Below, one piece after another: positions 12,128-22,835 of a stretch of DNA of 64,000 nt (its first letter is position 1; each line of letters opens with the position of its first letter). The DNA lies in the NCBI GenBank assembly GCA_903632075.3, contig CAHIKZ030005491.1, positions 1,071,001-1,135,000 on the forward strand. The letters are read 5' to 3'. Origin of the DNA: Acanthosepion pharaonis. Taxonomy: Eukaryota > Mollusca > Cephalopoda > Sepiida > Sepiidae. The notes below the pieces were generated by a model. The model had not been told where the DNA came from and searched no databases. It saw only the letters and a list, made by a program, of their open reading frames with translations. The translations under genes were made by a program, and so were the position numbers.

Positions 12128-12385
12128 AGAGCCATAAATATTTATTTATTATACAGTGTTACATTTGCACATGCACATACCCGCTACAAAACTGTACATA
12201 TTATTTTGTTTATCTGCATTATTAAAAGATGTGATATGGTTATAAAAGCGATTTTTGAAATCCTTCATTGTGTTACCTACATATCATGATTCTCCACCTG
12301 ATGAAATGTTAAAAAAGGTTTTTTAACATTGAAACAAGATGTACCATTTTGTAGTGTGTATGAACATGTTCTAATGTAACACTGC

Positions 12386-12434
<49 letters not shown>
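12128..12434. repeat. dispersed repeat S, copy 1, ending in (TA)n
   Basis: About 280 bp here is nearly identical to 16509-16803, including the phrase 'cacatgcacatacccgctac' and the hairpin 'ttaaaaaaggttttttaac' near 12308-12327. Both copies end at the right in a (TA)n tract after 'aacactgcatta'. The high similarity suggests recent duplication or recent mobility. No coding content. Confidence 0.8.
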
Positions 12435-12438
<4 letters not shown>

Positions 12439-13165
12439 GTCTTTAATTTTGTCAACTGCACATTTTAGTAGGGTCAGTAGGGCACCATCTGTGAGAAAAA
12501 GAGCTCCATGACACAATTCACTCTGCCAGAAATTTGGAAACAGCATGCTGTACTGCTTGGTTTTCACACCAGAAGCTCCAGTAAGAATATTTCAGACTGT
12601 TTGGGTATCAATCTGAGGACAGTGCATAGTTTTCGGAAAGAGTTGGATAATATATCCAATCAACACCATGGTGTTTGCAGTGATCATTAGTAATGGTGTC
12701 ATTATGACTCTATTCATCTTCCCACAGGACCTCAAACTCAGAGGCCTGCATCATGCCTTGAGGTGGTAGTGCTATCCTTGCTGGAGAGGGTGGCTGCTGG
12801 CAAAAGGACTCTGCACTATGTCACACAAGCAGGAGAACACAGTCATGATTGTCAGACAATGTCTGTGACATCACCCCTTACATCTGGCTCTCTAACTCCC
12901 CAGACTGCAACCCCTTTAATATTATGTGTTGGGTGCAGTTAAACAAGAGACTAACAAAATGCCTTGTCACACCAAAGATGAACTGAAGATAAGGATTATG
13001 GTGTCATTCACCAACTTAAACAAGGAGACCAATCAGAAGAGTGGCAAGAGATACTGAAGCCATCTAGAGGCTGTGGTTGAAGCCAATGGCTATTTTATTG
13101 AATAAATTTACCCTTTAGCATGTCAAGATATCTTTGTGTTATTCTGGCAAACATATCTATTAAAA
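12435..13165 (+). mobile_element. mariner-type transposase relic with internal deletion
   Basis: The plus strand opens with about 60 codons from 12508 (TQFTLPEIWKQHAVL, then a helix-turn-helix region around LGINLRTVHSFRKELD), matching the N-terminal DNA-binding part of a mariner-type transposase, and stops at 12688. After 12715 the frame resumes in pieces: LERVAAGK, a SPDCNPF-like block and LEAVVEANGYFI near 13060-13105. The middle with the first catalytic aspartate is missing, so this is an internally deleted, frameshifted copy. It shares its C-terminus and 3' flank with 6480-6845 (minus). Confidence 0.75.
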
Positions 13166-13254
13166 TGAGATGTCAGTGTTATTTTCATTCTTGCATAATT
13201 TAGATGACTATTTATCCATTGCATCCCATATATGCATATTATCATTAATTGCGA

Positions 13255-13425
13255 ATGTGTGGGTAGTAAATTTAGTGTTAAGTTCAAATTCCAGGCTTGT
13301 CTGTTGCATTCACCTTTACACAAATGCTTTTGGGAAAGGCATGAATCCCCTCTTACCTCCTTCATTGTGAAGTAATAGTAGGGTAGTTTTGGCCTCTAGC
13401 CTTGACTAAATACCAGTTTAAAAGA
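13255..13425 (+). mobile_element. SINE fragment (core region)
   Basis: The plus strand shows 'agttcaaattccaggc' (B-box-like, 13280), 'ttgcattcacctttacac' and 'gggaaaggcatgaatcccc'. These are the tRNA-related end and central core shared by SINE1 and SINE2. The first half of the head is unrecognisable. Confidence 0.5.
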
Positions 13426-13897
13426 AGTAAATCTGTAAATAAAAAACTGTGGCAATGGTAACTCCTACAACAATATTTCCCAAGAATGCATAGCAATTCA
13501 CAGAAAATAAAATAATGAAAGCTCTGTGTGTCCTGATCAACTGTATTCTGAAGAGACATGGTATTTTAATAAGTGATTTAATTCCTGATTATTGACAACC
13601 ATATCTTTCCTGATTTATCAATCATAATGTCACTTGCACTAAATTAACATTAGACACATAATAGCCTTCTTCTATAAGTAATTTTTGTATTAATTCATCC
13701 ACAATGAAAACTGCTTACTTGATTTTCCATATATTCCAATTATAATGTCATTAGTAATAAATTTACATTATAATATAATAAGCTTCATCTTTAAGTAATA
13801 ATTATATTAATTCATGACCAAGACAACCCATCACTTTCTTATTTTCAATGTGCAGTACACAAATTGAGTAACAAAATATGCTAAAACAAATTCTAAG

Positions 13898-13899
<2 letters not shown>
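13426..13899. other. no gene recognised
   Basis: AT-rich sequence. Two phrases recur at 13600-13690 and 13725-13810 ('cctgatttatcaatcataatg...aagtaatt' and 'gattttccatatattccaattataatg...aagtaatt'), giving a diverged direct repeat of about 120 bp. Confidence 0.4.
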
Positions 13900-13954
<55 letters not shown>

Positions 13955-14146
13955 GTGAACATAGTAGTCAACACTTAGAGGCGACAGTCTGTTTCATGCT
14001 ATATGCAATCATGGCCTGACAATTGCATATAGCATGAAACAGAACTAAGTGTTGACTTCTATGTTCACTTTTATATTTACACACGCTCTATCTCTGATAT
14101 TGAGCACTTTATCCCATAGATATAGCACACCTTAAGACTATATTTC

Positions 14147-14192
<46 letters not shown>
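13900..14192. repeat. TA-bounded palindrome, short form of the long-TIR element
   Basis: (TA)n at 13900-13950, then an inverted repeat: left arm about 13950-14009, loop near 14010-14021, right arm about 14022-14070. The right arm lacks about 12 bp present in the left. A tail (14070-14150) with 'atctctgatattgagcac' and a second (TA)n at 14150-14192 follow. The arms and tail are the same sequences as the ends of the 14923-16376 element, with its core missing. Confidence 0.8.
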
Positions 14193-14195
<3 letters not shown>

Positions 14196-14385
14196 ATCAA
14201 GAAGAAAACCTTATCATTTATCATTTATTTTGTGAATATCGATATTCAACTCTTCAGACTGAAATCTCTTAGTAAAATCTAAGTTTACTAAGAGATTTTT
14301 GTCTAAAGAGTTGAATATATATATATTCATGAAATAAATTATAACTGAAATGAATCTTTAAGGTTTTCTTCTTGATTATTATTAT
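14192..14385. repeat. palindrome next to (TA)n
   Basis: Left arm about 14192-14276 and right arm about 14284-14383 are reverse complements with mismatches. The outer ends 'aatcaagaagaaaacctt' and 'aaggttttcttcttgatt' match exactly, and the centre is the 7-bp 'atctaag'. The left end abuts a (TA)n tract. A run of 'att' triplets follows the right arm. Confidence 0.8.
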
Positions 14386-14473
14386 TATCATTATTATAAT
14401 GCTCTGTAGTCTACATTGAGCTCTCCCTGGATTAATATCCTCCTTGGAATTATCCTTACCAGTCACAAATGAG

Positions 14474-14474
<1 letters not shown>

Positions 14475-14540
<66 letters not shown>

Positions 14541-14888
14541 GCATGGTGGAGTAGTGGATAGCAGCTTGGATTGAGGAATTGGAGATCCAAGTTCGAGTTG
14601 AATCCATTACATTCACTTACATGCCTTGGGAAAGGTATTAATCTTCATCTCACTCCAGCTTTGGGTAAATAGCAAGACAGTCTGTGTTCTATAGCCTTGG
14701 ATGGCAACTGGTTTAGGAGAAGGACAACTCTGAATTCAAAACATGTGGAGGGTCGTTTGGGTAAGTGTGGTTGGTTCTGCACAAAGCGTTCACTACTATA
14801 ATCAAATCATATGTGCTGGTGTCTGGTTGTTGGATCCTAGAAATTGAGTTGCTTGACCCTCATATGTTGAATACAACACAAGAGTCCA

Positions 14889-14890
<2 letters not shown>
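14475..14890 (+). mobile_element. SINE1, tRNA-headed, between (TA)n tracts
   Basis: After a (TA)n tract (14475-14535) the plus strand has a tRNA-like head starting 'gcatggtggagtagtggata' at 14541, with a B-box-like 'caagttcgagttgaatcc' near 14590. The core 'ccttgggaaaggtattaatc' and then 'gggtaaatagcaagacag' follow. The 3' part runs to the 'agagtccacc' end at 14890, where another (TA)n begins. Copies with the same end are at 33826-34189. Length is about 350 bp. Pol III transcription is implied by family, not shown. Confidence 0.75.
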
Positions 14891-14925
<35 letters not shown>

Positions 14926-16369
14926 GACATATGCTCTTAAGATGTGCTATATTTATGGGATAAAGTGCTCAATATCAGAGATAGAGCATGTGTAAATATA
15001 AAAGTGAACATTGAAGTCAATACTTAGAGGTGACAGGCTGTTTCATGCTAGATGCAATTGTCAGGCCATGAGTGTTGTTTTTTTTCTCAGCTATTTATAT
15101 ATATGGGTCAGTGATGCATTGTGGGTAGTCTATTTTGGCACTTATTTTGCCAGAAGTCATTTATTTGTTTATTTATTTGGGTTAAATTATTTTGCTTGTT
15201 TTTATTTATTTATTGTATGTGAACAGCACAATGCTTTCTAAGTATATCTGGGAAATTAAAAAAAAAATGCACATCACACCAAAAATATCTTGGAAAATAA
15301 GGAAAAGATCATCAGCCTATAACAACCAATCCAAAACTTTCAAACTTTGCTTGGAAAAAAAAATAGCTATCATTACCTTCCCAGACAAAAATAAGTTATT
15401 AAATAAATGATCCGAGCTCATCTCAAAATGCAGGCATGAAAACAAATTTTTACTATGTTACTTAAAAATCGAAACCTAAAAAATAAAAAATGAATAAATA
15501 AAATAAAATAAAATAAAATAAATAAATAAACAGACAAAACGACAATAAAATAAGTAAAATAAATTAACCCAAACAAATTACCAAATCACACCTGTTAGAA
15601 TAGAATAAATAAATAAAAAATAAAAAACAAAATCAATGAATCCAAATAAATAAAGTAAATAATAAACAAATTAACAAACCATTATGACCAAAATATTAGT
15701 TAGACTATAAAAATCAAACCAAAAATCGAATGAAAAACAGAGCTGTAACTGTTATATAATGATAAAAGAAAATACTACATTACTTAAAAATCGAAAATTG
15801 AAAAAAGTCAATAAAACTATACAGTATAATAAATAAATGATAAAAAACAAGTAAAATAAATTAATCTGAATTAATCCAAATAAATAAACAAACTAACAAA
15901 TCGATCCCAATAAACTAACTGTTAGAAAAAACAAGTAAAGATAATCAATCCAAATAAATAAATGAAGTAATAAAAAAACTAAAAACTGCTCATGCCAAAA
16001 TAATAGTTAGAATAAACTACAACAATTAACCCCAAAATTGAATAAATAGCTTTATCTTCCCAAACCAAAACAAAACTATTAAATAAGTGATATAAATTTT
16101 TACTACATTAATAAAACACTGATTAAAATAAATAAATAAATATATAAGATAAGAAATAAAAATCAAAATAAATAAAAACAAGCAAAATAATTTAACCCCA
16201 ATAATAAATAAACAACTTCCAGCAAAATAATTGCCAAAATAGACTACCTACAATGCACCACTGACCTGTATAATAAATAGCCGAGAAAAAAACAACACAC
16301 GTGGCCGGACGATTGCATCTAGCATGAAACAGCCTGTCACCTCTAAGTGTTGACTTCAATGTTCACTTT

Positions 16370-16376
<7 letters not shown>
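14891..16376. mobile_element. long terminal inverted repeat element with AAAT-rich core
   Basis: Starting after (TA)n at 14891-14922, a segment at about 15000-15202 is the reverse complement of about 16179-16376, with few mismatches. It includes the phrase read left as 'gatgcattgtgggtagtct' and right as 'agactacctacaatgcacc'. The 970-bp interior is dominated by aaataaat-type repeats and holds no transposase. The outer left sequence (14923-15000) has 'gtgctcaatatcagagatag', present reversed at 14090. A (TA)n tract follows the right end. Half-copies are at 34370-34863 and 30160-30276. It is most likely a non-autonomous foldback transposon. Confidence 0.8.
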
Positions 16377-16416
<40 letters not shown>

Positions 16417-16440
16417 CATGTATGTATGTATGTATGTATA
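16377..16440. repeat. (TA)n and (TATG)n microsatellites
   Basis: TA run to about 16412, then a short tatg repeat around 16422-16439. Confidence 0.9.
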
Positions 16441-16508
16441 TCCAAATGTCAAAGAACGAAGAGTAAGATTTCAGTGTTCAAAACATTAATTTAAAACAGG
16501 GTTCAATA

Positions 16509-16803
16509 CAAAAGTAAAGCCATAAATATTTATTTATTATGCAGTGTTACATTTGCACATGCACATACCCGCTACAAAACTGTACATCTTATTTTGTTTA
16601 TCTGCATTATTAAAAGATGTGATATGGTTATAAAAGCGATTTTTGAAATCCTTCATTGTGTTACCTACATATCATGATTCCCCACCTGATGAAACGTTAA
16701 AAAAGGTTTTTTTTAACACTGAAACAAGATGTATCATTTTGTAGTGCATATGAGCATGTTCTAATGTAACACTGCATTATATATATATATATATATATAT
16801 ATA
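16509..16803. repeat. dispersed repeat S, copy 2, ending in (TA)n
   Basis: Near-identical partner of 12128-12434 in the same orientation, with a few single-base differences and a (TA)n tract at the right end (16779-16803). Confidence 0.8.
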
Positions 16804-17464
16804 ATGAATAAAGACAAAAGGAAAACTTATCTTAGCCGGCACATTTTGTCCTCTGAAGGACTTTATCAAAGCAAATGAGAGGATTTTATTTTGTAACAAG
16901 TATTTATATACAAGAGCAAAAATGTTATTGGCTTTTCACAATTCTTATGTATAAATATTCATCGGGTTAGCTGAAAAGTCAGGCAAACTATGGAGGACCT
17001 GAAGTGACACAATTCAATGTCTAATAAACAAAAGTGAATAAATGATATTTTTGAAATTTTCTTTTTTTTTTTAGATTTCTTTTATGTGTTGTATATTTTG
17101 AATAACATGCAGTTATGGATTTAACCATTTTCTTTTAATTTTTTAACATTTTTGTAGTTATGTAACTTGGCTTGCCAAATTAGTAATTTTGTCAGGAATG
17201 GAGATATTAGAAAAAAAACCTGGTCCCAAATTTATATTTAATAAGATTCACTATTTAATAAGTGGCACTTTAGAGAATTTTTCCATATGTAAATTATTTT
17301 CTCTTTTAATAAGTGCAGCATTTTGATCAAAGTTGTGGTTGAATTTATTTCTATGTATAACCAATGCATTTGATGAATTATTGTATATAAGATCCCTTTT
17401 GTGTTCATGTTTACTTTCTGCAATGTATTGTGAGTATCATGTTTGGCAATTTATTTTATATATA
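16804..17464. other. no gene recognised
   Basis: AT-rich sequence. The phrase near 16835-16870 about 'cacattttgtcctctgaag' resembles the ends of other foldback repeats but has no partner here. Confidence 0.4.
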
Positions 17465-17530
17465 CCAGCTTCAAAATTATTACAAAGATAAGGACAATAG
17501 TCTGCATGTAAATAGTGTAAGTAATGATAA
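17465..17530 (+). mobile_element. SINE3 tail fragment
   Basis: The plus strand carries 'agataaggacaatagtctgc' followed by 'atgtaaatagtgtaa', the tail phrase of the SINE3 family found at 39905-39960. Confidence 0.5.
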
Positions 17531-17554
17531 CTCCTCCTCCCAGAAATTCAAACA

Positions 17555-17654
17555 GAAATCATTTATCTTTATACATAGCCATGTTTTTTGTTGAGGTAGT
17601 AGCAAGATTAATCTTGTACTAAGCAAGAGTATCTATTGTCATAAGGAATCTCTC

Positions 17655-17701
<47 letters not shown>

Positions 17702-17702
17702 A

Positions 17703-17737
<35 letters not shown>

Positions 17738-18000
17738 ATTGTGATCAAATATGGATTAGAATCTAACAGAATGACAGGATAATGGACAAATAGGAAACAT
17801 TTATCTTCATACATAGCCATTTTTTGTTGAGGTAAGAGCAAGATTAATCTTGTACAAAACAAGAGCATCTCTTTTGTCATAAGAAATATTTTTCTCTCTA
17901 TCTCTTTCTCTCTCTCTATATATATATATGAACTGTAATCAAATATGGATTAGAATCTGACAGAATGATAGGATAATGGACAAATAGGAAACATTTATAT
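17555..18000 (+). repeat. tandem duplication with (CTGT)n, (CT)n and (TA)n
   Basis: Unit 1 (17555-17800) and unit 2 (17800-18000) share 'gttgaggta..agcaagattaatcttgta', then a CT-rich microsatellite, a (TA)n tract and 'caaatatggattagaatct...ggacaaataggaaac'. The microsatellites have expanded differently in each unit (CTGT repeats only in unit 1), so the duplication predates the expansions. Confidence 0.8.
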
Positions 18001-18332
18001 TTTTAACATATTTCGCCTTATTTAAGCATCGCCAGAAAATAAAATAAAAAATAAAATAAAACCTTCTTCAGTCAACATGTGATTACTACCAGACATAAAT
18101 ACAAATGCCCACTAGACACTTAAAAGCACACACTCACACGCATTTTCAACCAAATTCCAACTAGAATTGTGATACACACACACACAAAATTAATGAGGTT
18201 TGTTTAAACCAATGAAACATAAACAACACAAAATAAAAACTATCAAAATTTTCTTTTCTTTCATTTTCTGACGAAGCTTAAATAAAAAGTGAAACATGTT
18301 AAATTTATAAACATTTCCAATTTGTTCCTTAT

Positions 18333-18335
<3 letters not shown>
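18001..18335. other. no gene recognised
   Basis: A-rich sequence with a short (CA)n near 18170-18186. Two phrases on the theme 'gctt(a)aataaaaagtgaaac' resemble other repeat ends. Nothing else is supported. Confidence 0.4.
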
Positions 18336-18392
<57 letters not shown>

Positions 18393-18952
18393 ATAAATAT
18401 GACTGTCAGTGTGTCACACTTTTCAATTTTACTAGAGGCCCTAGCCCAATATATCATATCATTTAGAAATCAGGCCGACTCCGTGAGCAAATTAAAAACA
18501 TTCCAAGCCATATCTGGACCAGCAATCCTGAAATTTTGCATTCCCAAGTTTTCATTACTGTGATTGTTTTTGGTGATTTTTTTATGTGATTTTTTTTTTG
18601 CAATTAATTTTTTTGAATGATGACAAGTTTTTTAACTTGGAAATAAATGAGGGAATAATGAAAATTAGTAACAAAAGTCACCCAAGAAATAAAAATAATT
18701 GCTTGTACAGAAAGTAAGGACCTACGTACATCAAACTGCCTTTAAATTAAGAGGCGGCAGAAGAATTGTTGTTGAACTTTTAAAAGATAGGCTTAAATAT
18801 TAATGCAATACTTAAATGCAGCAATTAATTTTGAGTTCTTTTGTAGTTTATAGTTGCCTATTGCAGCTACTACTCCCTAACTATTGTGATGAAGGCTCAA
18901 TCAAGAGCCCTCTGCTAGCTTAAATGCCATCCAATAGGGCGGCTTTAAGCTA
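18336..18952. repeat. unclassified segment between two (TA)n tracts
   Basis: (TA)n at 18336-18390 and the next TA run at about 18953 enclose about 560 bp with no coding frame. The last 110 bp ('gaaggctcaatcaagagcc', 'tagctt...aagctagt') can form short hairpins. It follows the TA-bounded pattern of other repeats here but has no second copy in this window. Confidence 0.4.
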
Positions 18953-18998
<46 letters not shown>

Positions 18999-19297
18999 TA
19001 CCCAATATAGGATTGGTGTATACGGAATAAATTCCAATAATCAACAATTACTATTCTTAAAAGAGTGCTCAATACAGAGTAGAGCAGATATAATTATTTT
19101 TTTTAAGAATTATGACATAAATATGTTATAAAATCACTACAAAAATAGCCATTTTGTTTCAACACCTCTGGTGTCTTATCAAGTGATGATGTTGAAAGCA
19201 TTCAACATCATCACTTGATAAGACACTGGAGGTGTTGAAACAAAATGGCTATTTTTGTAGTGATTTTATAACACATTCATGTTATAATTTTTAAATA

Positions 19298-19340
<43 letters not shown>
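18953..19340. repeat. near-perfect TA-bounded palindrome
   Basis: Left arm 19108-19196 and right arm 19201-19289 are reverse complements over about 89 bp with few mismatches, separated by the 4-bp loop 'agca'. (TA)n tracts lie at 18953-19000 and 19302-19340. Between the left tract and the arm is 'agagtgctcaatacagagta', similar to outer sequences of the elements at 49365 and 54738. No coding content. Confidence 0.85.
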
Positions 19341-19343
<3 letters not shown>

Positions 19344-19489
19344 AGACAAAGTGGAAGTTTTTTTTTTTATTCCAGCTGATGACATCAAAAAGAAAATTAG
19401 CTTTCTCCGGTGAAACATGTCTTTGATAAAAATTTTGACTTTGTCTCAACATCTTCACTTTTATTTTGGATACTATTATAAATACAACG

Positions 19490-19890
19490 AAGATATTGTT
19501 ATATAGGGATAACGTGTTGCTGCTGACCCTTGAGTTTGAACATAGATTGCATAGATTGCAAACACAGCAATCCTATTATTGAGCAGACACAGGCAATCCT
19601 ATAATTGAATTAAGTAGAACACAGAGGAAACGCATATATGTAGGAAGCAGTTGACAACTAACAATCAACATTTCTAGTCTATCCTCTATTACTATTCGGA
19701 TCTCCATCTCTAACCTCTGTTACTATATGGACCACTATTCTCTATTATCTTCTCTTTGCTATTTCCCTTTTCAGATCACTATAAAGATTACTATTCGAGC
19801 GTGTATTATTGAGCAAGTACTATTTGTGCAAGATTATTCAAAGGCATCTGACACTAGTATTGTTTGACAGTGTTACTATAGTTATAACTG
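19490..19890 (+). repeat. dispersed repeat, possible solo LTR
   Basis: About 390 bp that is similar to the reverse complement of 32270-32650. Shared landmarks in order are 'gagtttgaacatagat', 'acaggcaatcc', 'attgaattaagtaga', 'tctatcctctattactat' and 'agattactatt'. A start like 'tgttatatag' and the single-copy, non-coding nature suggest a solo LTR, but clear ends, primer site and target duplication are not seen. Confidence 0.4.
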
Positions 19891-20299
19891 TGATTTTATA
19901 TTCACCTTTAGGCATAAAAAGTCCTTCCTGTAGTAGTTGTTTATTATCTATCAATATATTTATATATATGAAAGTTTTAGATTATCACATTTATTTACAA
20001 GAAAAGAAAAAAATGTTTAATTTCCTGCTCTTTCACTTTTATTATTCTTCGTACTCTCCAGTATCCGTTCTATTTTTTTAATGTTGAATTTTATTCTTCA
20101 TGGCTATGGGTTTCTCCTCCCTTACATATAACATCTGGCACATTTACTTGTGGGATATTGGCATAATAAAACTTCAAATGAGAGAAAACATAACCAAGAA
20201 CTTCATGTACAACATTTCCTGTAGTTGTGCAAGGTTAGAACAGCAATAAACTTAAAAATAAAACTTGAGAAACACTGGACACTTTAAAAATAAAGTATG
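19891..20299. other. no gene recognised
   Basis: AT-rich sequence. The open frame at 19809-20081 overlaps the putative LTR and looks like chance. Confidence 0.45.
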
Positions 20300-20770
20300 G
20301 CCTATCAAAAGATATAGAAAGTGTGACATTGAAATTCGAAGGTGCATTGGGAAAGTAGAAGATGCCTTCAAAAAGCTGAGCAAAGTAACATTAATTGCAA
20401 GAAGATAGAATGCATGGTTGTTAGCAAAAGAGGTGAGCCCAAAATGCAAATTACAAATTGGAGATATGAAAATAAAACAAGTACAACAATTTAAATATCT
20501 TTGAAGTGTTTTAACAGTGGCTGGAAAATGTGACACTGAAATTTGAAGGTGCATTGGGATAGTGAAAGGTGTCTTCCAAAAACTAAGCAAAATATTAAGA
20601 AAGAGGAAAATTTCATTAGAAACAAAGAGAATACTGAATTCTTATGTAATAATGATCCTATTATATGGAAGTGAATGCTGGACAATCTCCTCACAGATGA
20701 AGTAGAGGCTGGAACCATCAAAAATGTGGTTCTACAGAAGGATACTGAGAATACTATCAACTGAACATGC
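20300..20770 (+). mobile_element. RTE-class LINE, C-terminal fragment
   Basis: Plus-strand frames encode the C-terminus of an RTE-type reverse transcriptase ORF. ECMVVSKR is followed by the KQVQQFKYL block (20485), GKCDTEI, a LSKILRKRKISLETKR block and LLYGSECWTIS near 20665-20690, then MWFYRRILRI at 20725-20750. A partial second copy of the CDTEIRRCIG segment at 20310-20370 shows a rearranged start. Frameshifts and stops make it dead. At 20771 it is cut by a SINE3 tail. Confidence 0.75.
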
Positions 20771-21010
20771 GAGCATTTACACTATTTACATTGTTCAGAC
20801 TGTTGTCCTCATCTTGTCTATTATAAGATCATGAGTCAGTGTACAGAGAGTGTAATAACAAGTTTGTTGCATTTCCTTTCACACAAATACCTGTAAGAAA
20901 GGTATGAATCCATATCTCTTCCCTCAGCAATAGGTAAATTAACAATGCTGACTGTATTCTCTATCCATGGTTGGAAACCAGTCTAGGAGAAGGCCAACAG
21001 AATTAAAAAA
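20771..21010. mobile_element. SINE3 tail (minus) followed by SINE core fragment (plus)
   Basis: 20771-20825 is the reversed SINE3 tail beginning 'ttacactatttacattgttc', inserted in RTE sequence. 20830-21010 on the plus strand retains the SINE core ('gaaaggtatgaatccatatc', 'ggaaaccagtctaggagaag'). Confidence 0.5.
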
Positions 21011-21374
21011 ATGATATGTAGCCAAAGTGAGGTGCATATTATACTGCCATTGAAAAGATTATGTAATTCCCAGTTAATTTTGGATGAAGTTGTTGACTCT
21101 ATGATCTCAGCTGTGGTCAAATCTTCTAAATAAATATATGGCAAATTCTACCTGTCTGTCTGTGTGTCTGAAACACGTCTAACTTGAGCTACACTTGTGC
21201 TATGTATACATATTATACCTTTTTGGAATCAGGATGATCCCAGGATTAAAAGTCTGCATTTGATCTGGTGCTTGAATATCCAGCATTGGGATTTGTGTTT
21301 GGATGAGGAGGGAACAGTTAAAATTCAAATTTTAAAATAACTTAGTGATTTTATAAGTTTTTAAATTGTTAGCC
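21011..21374. other. no gene recognised
   Basis: No recognised family in this stretch. It ends next to the U2-like repeat. Confidence 0.4.
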
Positions 21375-21564
21375 TGAATCTCCTGGAGGTTAGCATCAGC
21401 CTGTCTCGGTGGGGAGACATGAGTAAATACCCATGTGTTCTGTGGCCAAGATGATTATGATCAAAGTGTAGTATCTGTTCCATGACAGATGACCAGCTAA
21501 GACAAGCTTTATGCCAGATCCCATGTAAGCAAGGGCCATGTTAAATAACTGGCCTTGTGTCACA
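21375..21564 (+). repeat. dispersed repeat containing U2 snRNA-like segment
   Basis: Positions 21459-21480 match the U2 snRNA segment that follows the 'ggctaagatca' region, namely the part ending 'gtgtagtatctgttc'. The preceding 'tggccaagat' also resembles U2, separated by a 6-7 base insertion. The same arrangement, with the same insertion, occurs at 30790-30840. Upstream 'ggtggggagacatgagtaaata' has a counterpart at 30765. The rest of U2 (Sm site, 3' stems) is not seen, so this is a U2-derived repeat and not an snRNA gene. Confidence 0.6.
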
Positions 21565-21955
21565 TTTTACTGAGTTTACGAGGAACCAGTTTATCAAATT
21601 TCTTATCTTGCCAATTCTCTTGAGAATGGTCCAATATTGTTGAAATGCTAACACCCATTATCTGAGACATTTCTGTGATACTTTGAAGTGGATGTTTTTG
21701 ACTAGTGTTTTCATATGTTGATCTTCAAGACTTGTATCCTCACAACCAGTTCCATATTTTCTGATCATGAATGAATTCTTCACACCTTATTATGTTAATG
21801 ATCACAGCAGTTTGAGAAGCATTATGACCAAGCTTAAAATTATGACTCATGACTTTTTCATGCTCAGGATGAGGGTCTTATAATATTTTTAGTTAGATTT
21901 TGAAAGAGATTGATAGAAAATGAACAAAAAGGACACTTTAATCATTAGGAATGAG
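21565..21955 (-). mobile_element. mariner transposase N-terminal relic
   Basis: Minus-strand frames read CEDTSLEDQ (about 21740-21765), then KTLVK, a degraded SQKC...VLAFQQYWTILKRIGKIRNLINW segment and FLVNSVK. This is the second DNA-binding region of a mariner transposase, where VSHSTV..HLKxIGKVKKLDKWVPHEL is usual. Stops interrupt the upstream part (21770-21900). The catalytic domain is lost at about 21565 where the U2-like repeat begins. Confidence 0.6.
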
Positions 21956-22484
21956 TAATATATTTTTCTGCAATTATTATTATAATATATTTGAACAATT
22001 AAAATGTTTATCTTAAAATTGGACATTATTTTCTGAACAACCTGATACTATTTTGCAGGGTGCATCACATGTTATAATAATATATAAGAACACAATAAAA
22101 AGGTTTATTCTAAAGTCAGACATTATTTTTTGAACAAGATAATTCATCTGAGTTCAACATTTTTGTATTAGAATTCTTTTTTTTATTAATTAGACTTATG
22201 AAATATTGTAATACTTTGAGATAGATTTTTATTTTTTATTTTCATGAGCTATAAGTCATAATCATCAAAATTGAAACAAAAATTCTTGAAATATTTCTCT
22301 TTATGGGAGATAACTCTAAAATATATGAAGTGTCACTTTTTGAATTAAGTCATGGAAAAGAAAAAAATGAATTTTCCATAGGATTCTAATTTTTTGAGAT
22401 GTACCTGTATATTTATATATGAACTTTTTATCAAGTATTGTATTTGGTAAATTGGCAAATAGAGTTTGGTGAGACATAGGCATT
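21956..22484. other. no gene recognised
   Basis: AT-rich sequence. Two similar phrases ('attttctgaacaa', 22030 and 22125) suggest a small duplication. Nothing coding is supported. Confidence 0.4.
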
Positions 22485-22835
22485 ACCCTCAAGACTAAAG
22501 TGTGTACATGGCCTGTTGTGTTCTTTTGAAATATGGACAACATACTGGAAGCATATAAAATGGTTTGAGTGACTCCACCAAAAATGCCTGAGACACATCC
22601 TTAGCATCAAATGGCAGTCTTTGATTCCAGACAATGTTCCCTCTAAATATCTCAATGCAACAGCATTGAAACAATACAACAAGATGCGATAGGCAAGGTA
22701 CATGAGAATAGGAGATTATAGGATTCCCAAACAACTTTTCCACAGGGAACTGAAGACAAAAAAAACATCCACAAGACTAGGAAGAGGTTTAAAGATAACC
22801 TAAAGAGTAACCTGTCCATTTTTGCATCTTGAACT
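22485..22835 (+). mobile_element. LINE family C, C-terminal fragment
   Basis: Plus-strand frames encode a degraded C-terminus of a third non-LTR retrotransposon family: WTTYWKHIKWFE, LHQKCLRHILSIKWQSLIPD, an AxYMRIGDYRIPKQL block (22685-22735) and KKTSTRLGRG. This order (ETWT, HQxCLRxIL, IPKQLLYGEL, GRPxKRF) is typical of RTE/I-related elements of marine animals. The reverse-strand open frames here are shadows. Stops and frameshifts throughout. Confidence 0.65.

Noticed and set aside
21459..21480. U2 snRNA gene
   Set aside because: Only the 5' segment is recognisable; the Sm site and 3' stem-loops are missing.
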